Assembly (NCBI GenBank): GCA_902362595.1
Contig: CABIXF010000066.1
Location: 1-15,483 of the forward strand
Reading direction: 5' to 3'
Source of the DNA: Bacteroidaceae bacterium
GTDB lineage: Bacteria; Bacteroidota; Bacteroidia; Bacteroidales; Bacteroidaceae
Length of the DNA: 15,483 nt
Made by a program: the position numbers and the translations under genes. Below the pieces are notes generated by a model. The model was not told the origin of the DNA and searched no databases. It saw only the letters and a program-made list of their open reading frames with translations. Every line of letters begins with the position of its first letter. The stretch's first letter is position 1. This document shows, piece by piece, positions 14,335 to 15,483 of the stretch.

Positions 14335-15483
14335 AATCATGAAACTACGCAAGTTCCGGCAGAACTTAGGACGGGTGGGCTTACCATCAGCTTCCTGAAT
14401 GAGTCCGGGGACACTGAAAAATGGGAGTTCGGCGGTGGTTCCTGGGCGATTGGTGGGTTTTCGCAGGTAGGAGCTAAGGAATTTTACAAGTTAGACAATG
14501 AAAAATTAAATAAAAATAATCCAGAACAGTCCGCAATCAAAGATAGTTCAGATACTTTCTATTTTGCAGACTCAAAGGGAAATGTTATTGGGAAACTGGA
14601 TAAGGACGGGTTTAAGGCGATAGAATATCTTCTGAAGGACGGTAAAAAGTTATCAGAAGTGTTGCTATCAAAAACTGAGACTGATAATGATTCCGAATCA
14701 CGGCTGAAGGATAATTCTGACTCTTTTATCTTTTGTGATTCAAAAGGAAATGTAATTTGTCAGATATTAAGAGAAGGTGTTAAGTCTCATGATTTTATCC
14801 TGAAAAACGGGAAAAAATTATCAGAAATAGGTGTGGAGCTGGAGGGGAAAGTAAACAAAGAGGAAGGGAAAGGTCTTTCCTCAAATGATTTTACGGATTC
14901 ATATAAGAAAAAGATTGATGATATTCAGGCTGGTGGAGGTGGAGGGGCTGACGACATAATTAACAGAATGGATGGTTTCTATTTCTGCGACGGAAGTGGA
15001 AATGTGATTCTTAAAATAACATCAGACGGAATATACAACAAGGACGGAACGCCCTTGAAGAATGATGGGAATATCCCGACGAGCTGCATATATGGGAAAA
15101 AACTGTACACTCTCTGTGATTCGTTAGGAACAGCTAATATATGGCAGGAAGAGTTTGCAAAAATAACAGGTTGCATTTTTAACGGTAATGAAAACTACAA
15201 TCAAGGTAATGCGTTCAATTTGTCGGAGGGTGGCACACGGACGCTAGGAAATGACAGGAAATGCGGCCAGATGCGCGCCTTGAAACTTCTAGAACTGCAT
15301 CCTGACGCTGATGTTATATTCTATGAAAACGTCAACGATACATCTGCGAAGAGAGGCTCTATATCTGACGCACCCTTCATGCTTTCACAGATGGTGGATT
15401 ATAATGGAAATATATATGGGAGTAAAGAAGAAGCCCAGGAAGCACTATCTGACGTAATTGAAACGGTTGCGGAAAAGAAAGTG
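14335..15483 (+). pseudogene. Start-less tail-fibre C-terminal cassette with SGNH/GDSL-hydrolase-like domain (runs off the window)
   Basis: The plus-strand frame is open for 383 codons, from the stop at 14332-14334 to the window end. It has no ATG, GTG or TTG near its 5' end; the first in-frame ATG is far inside, at 14968. It begins with the motif ETTQVPAELRTGGLTISFLN, which I associate with the inside of Bacteroides phage tail fibres, not with an N-terminus. Three related repeats follow (from 14542, 14710 and 14962), each around SKGNVI or SGNVI and DG. Between the second and third lies a tail-fibre motif containing EGKGLSSNDFTDSYKKKI. From about 15085 an SGNH/GDSL-like domain starts, with block I YTLCDSLG (Ser at 15121) and a block III-like FYENVND (Asn at 15334). 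Such domains act as carbohydrate esterases. It may be a silent invertible cassette or a true 5' truncation. Confidence 0.75.
14351..14367. other. Dyad AAGTTC-CGGCA-GAACTT, candidate inversion site
   Basis: This is a perfect 6-bp inverted repeat around a 5-bp spacer, placed at the very start of the start-less tail-fibre frame, where it encodes VPAEL. From memory, AGTTC-N5-GAACT is one of the consensus classes reported for invertible DNA in Bacteroides fragilis. A partner copy in opposite orientation would be expected to the right of the window. I found no second copy in the window by eye. Confidence 0.5.

Larger units (their letters stand above)
5850..15483. mobile_element. Prophage, siphovirus-like, left part only
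   Basis: Everything from just after tRNA-Trp appears phage-derived: a tyrosine integrase, then a minus-strand late operon with holin-like, endolysin-like, spanin-like, tape measure and tail genes, then tail-fibre coding sequence. A tape measure of 1237 residues implies a long non-contractile or contractile tail; at the usual 1.5 angstrom per residue it would be about 185 nm before any processing. Capsid, portal, terminase and replication genes are not in the window and should lie to the right. No broken late genes are seen between 7179 and 14194, so the element may be functional. Confidence 0.85.

Noticed and set aside
14339..14398. Short frame starting at ATG 14339 (MKLRKFRQNL...)
   Set aside because: It stops after 19 codons and is out of frame with the tail-fibre coding sequence, so it is not its start.
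14968..15483. In-frame ATG at 14968 as a true start of the fibre gene
   Set aside because: It lies inside the third repeat, and clear tail-fibre motifs are encoded upstream in the same frame.
13085..15483. Diversity-generating retroelement or CRISPR array
   Set aside because: No reverse transcriptase, template/variable repeat pair or regularly spaced repeats are visible in the window.

Overview
The window looks like a piece of a Bacteroides/Phocaeicola-type chromosome (order Bacteroidales) carrying the left end of an integrated siphovirus-like prophage. The host assignment rests on promoter elements of the Bacteroidales type (TTTG or TTG, about 19 nt, then TAnnTTTG) in front of both tRNA genes and one protein gene, on AT-rich upstream regions without clear Shine-Dalgarno sequences, and on the protein families present.

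Left part (1-5850), host-like. A tRNA-Ser(UGA) on the minus strand has its own promoter. Then come two plus-strand groups. The first is dsbD (thiol:disulfide interchange), a UPF0597/CyuA-type cysteine desulfidase gene and an AlbA_2-domain gene, with gaps of only 6 and 10 nt. The second is a conserved hypothetical gene with its own promoter and a uracil-DNA-glycosylase-superfamily gene, overlapping by 4 nt. A tRNA-Trp(CCA) with its own promoter follows.

Prы left edge of the prophage (5850-7145). Directly after tRNA-Trp there is a terminator-like hairpin, a cluster of CGGACAA repeats, a 16-bp palindrome and a plus-strand tyrosine recombinase gene. This layout suggests integration at the 3' end of tRNA-Trp. 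The matching right attachment site is outside the window.

Phage late genes (7179-14194, all minus strand, so read from right to left): holin-like protein, membrane-anchored coiled-coil protein, endolysin-like protein, a lipoprotein with a C-terminal membrane segment, a 1237-residue tape measure protein, and a tail protein of unknown fold. Overlaps or gaps of at most 17 nt indicate one transcript. The lipoprotein has the topology of a unimolecular spanin and sits directly after the endolysin, so holin, endolysin and spanin may form a complete lysis cassette placed just ahead of the tape measure gene.

Right part (14195-15483). A near-perfect 55-bp palindrome is followed by a plus-strand reading frame that runs off the window. 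It encodes tail-fibre repeats and an SGNH/GDSL-hydrolase-like domain but has no start codon at its 5' end. Exactly at its 5' end is a perfect dyad, AAGTTC-N5-GAACTT, that encodes the conserved peptide VPAEL. My leading interpretation is a silent, invertible tail-fibre cassette: the N-terminal half would lie to the right on the minus strand, and inversion between copies of the dyad would exchange the receptor-binding or enzymatic C-terminus. This is inference; the partner site and the recombinase are not visible here.
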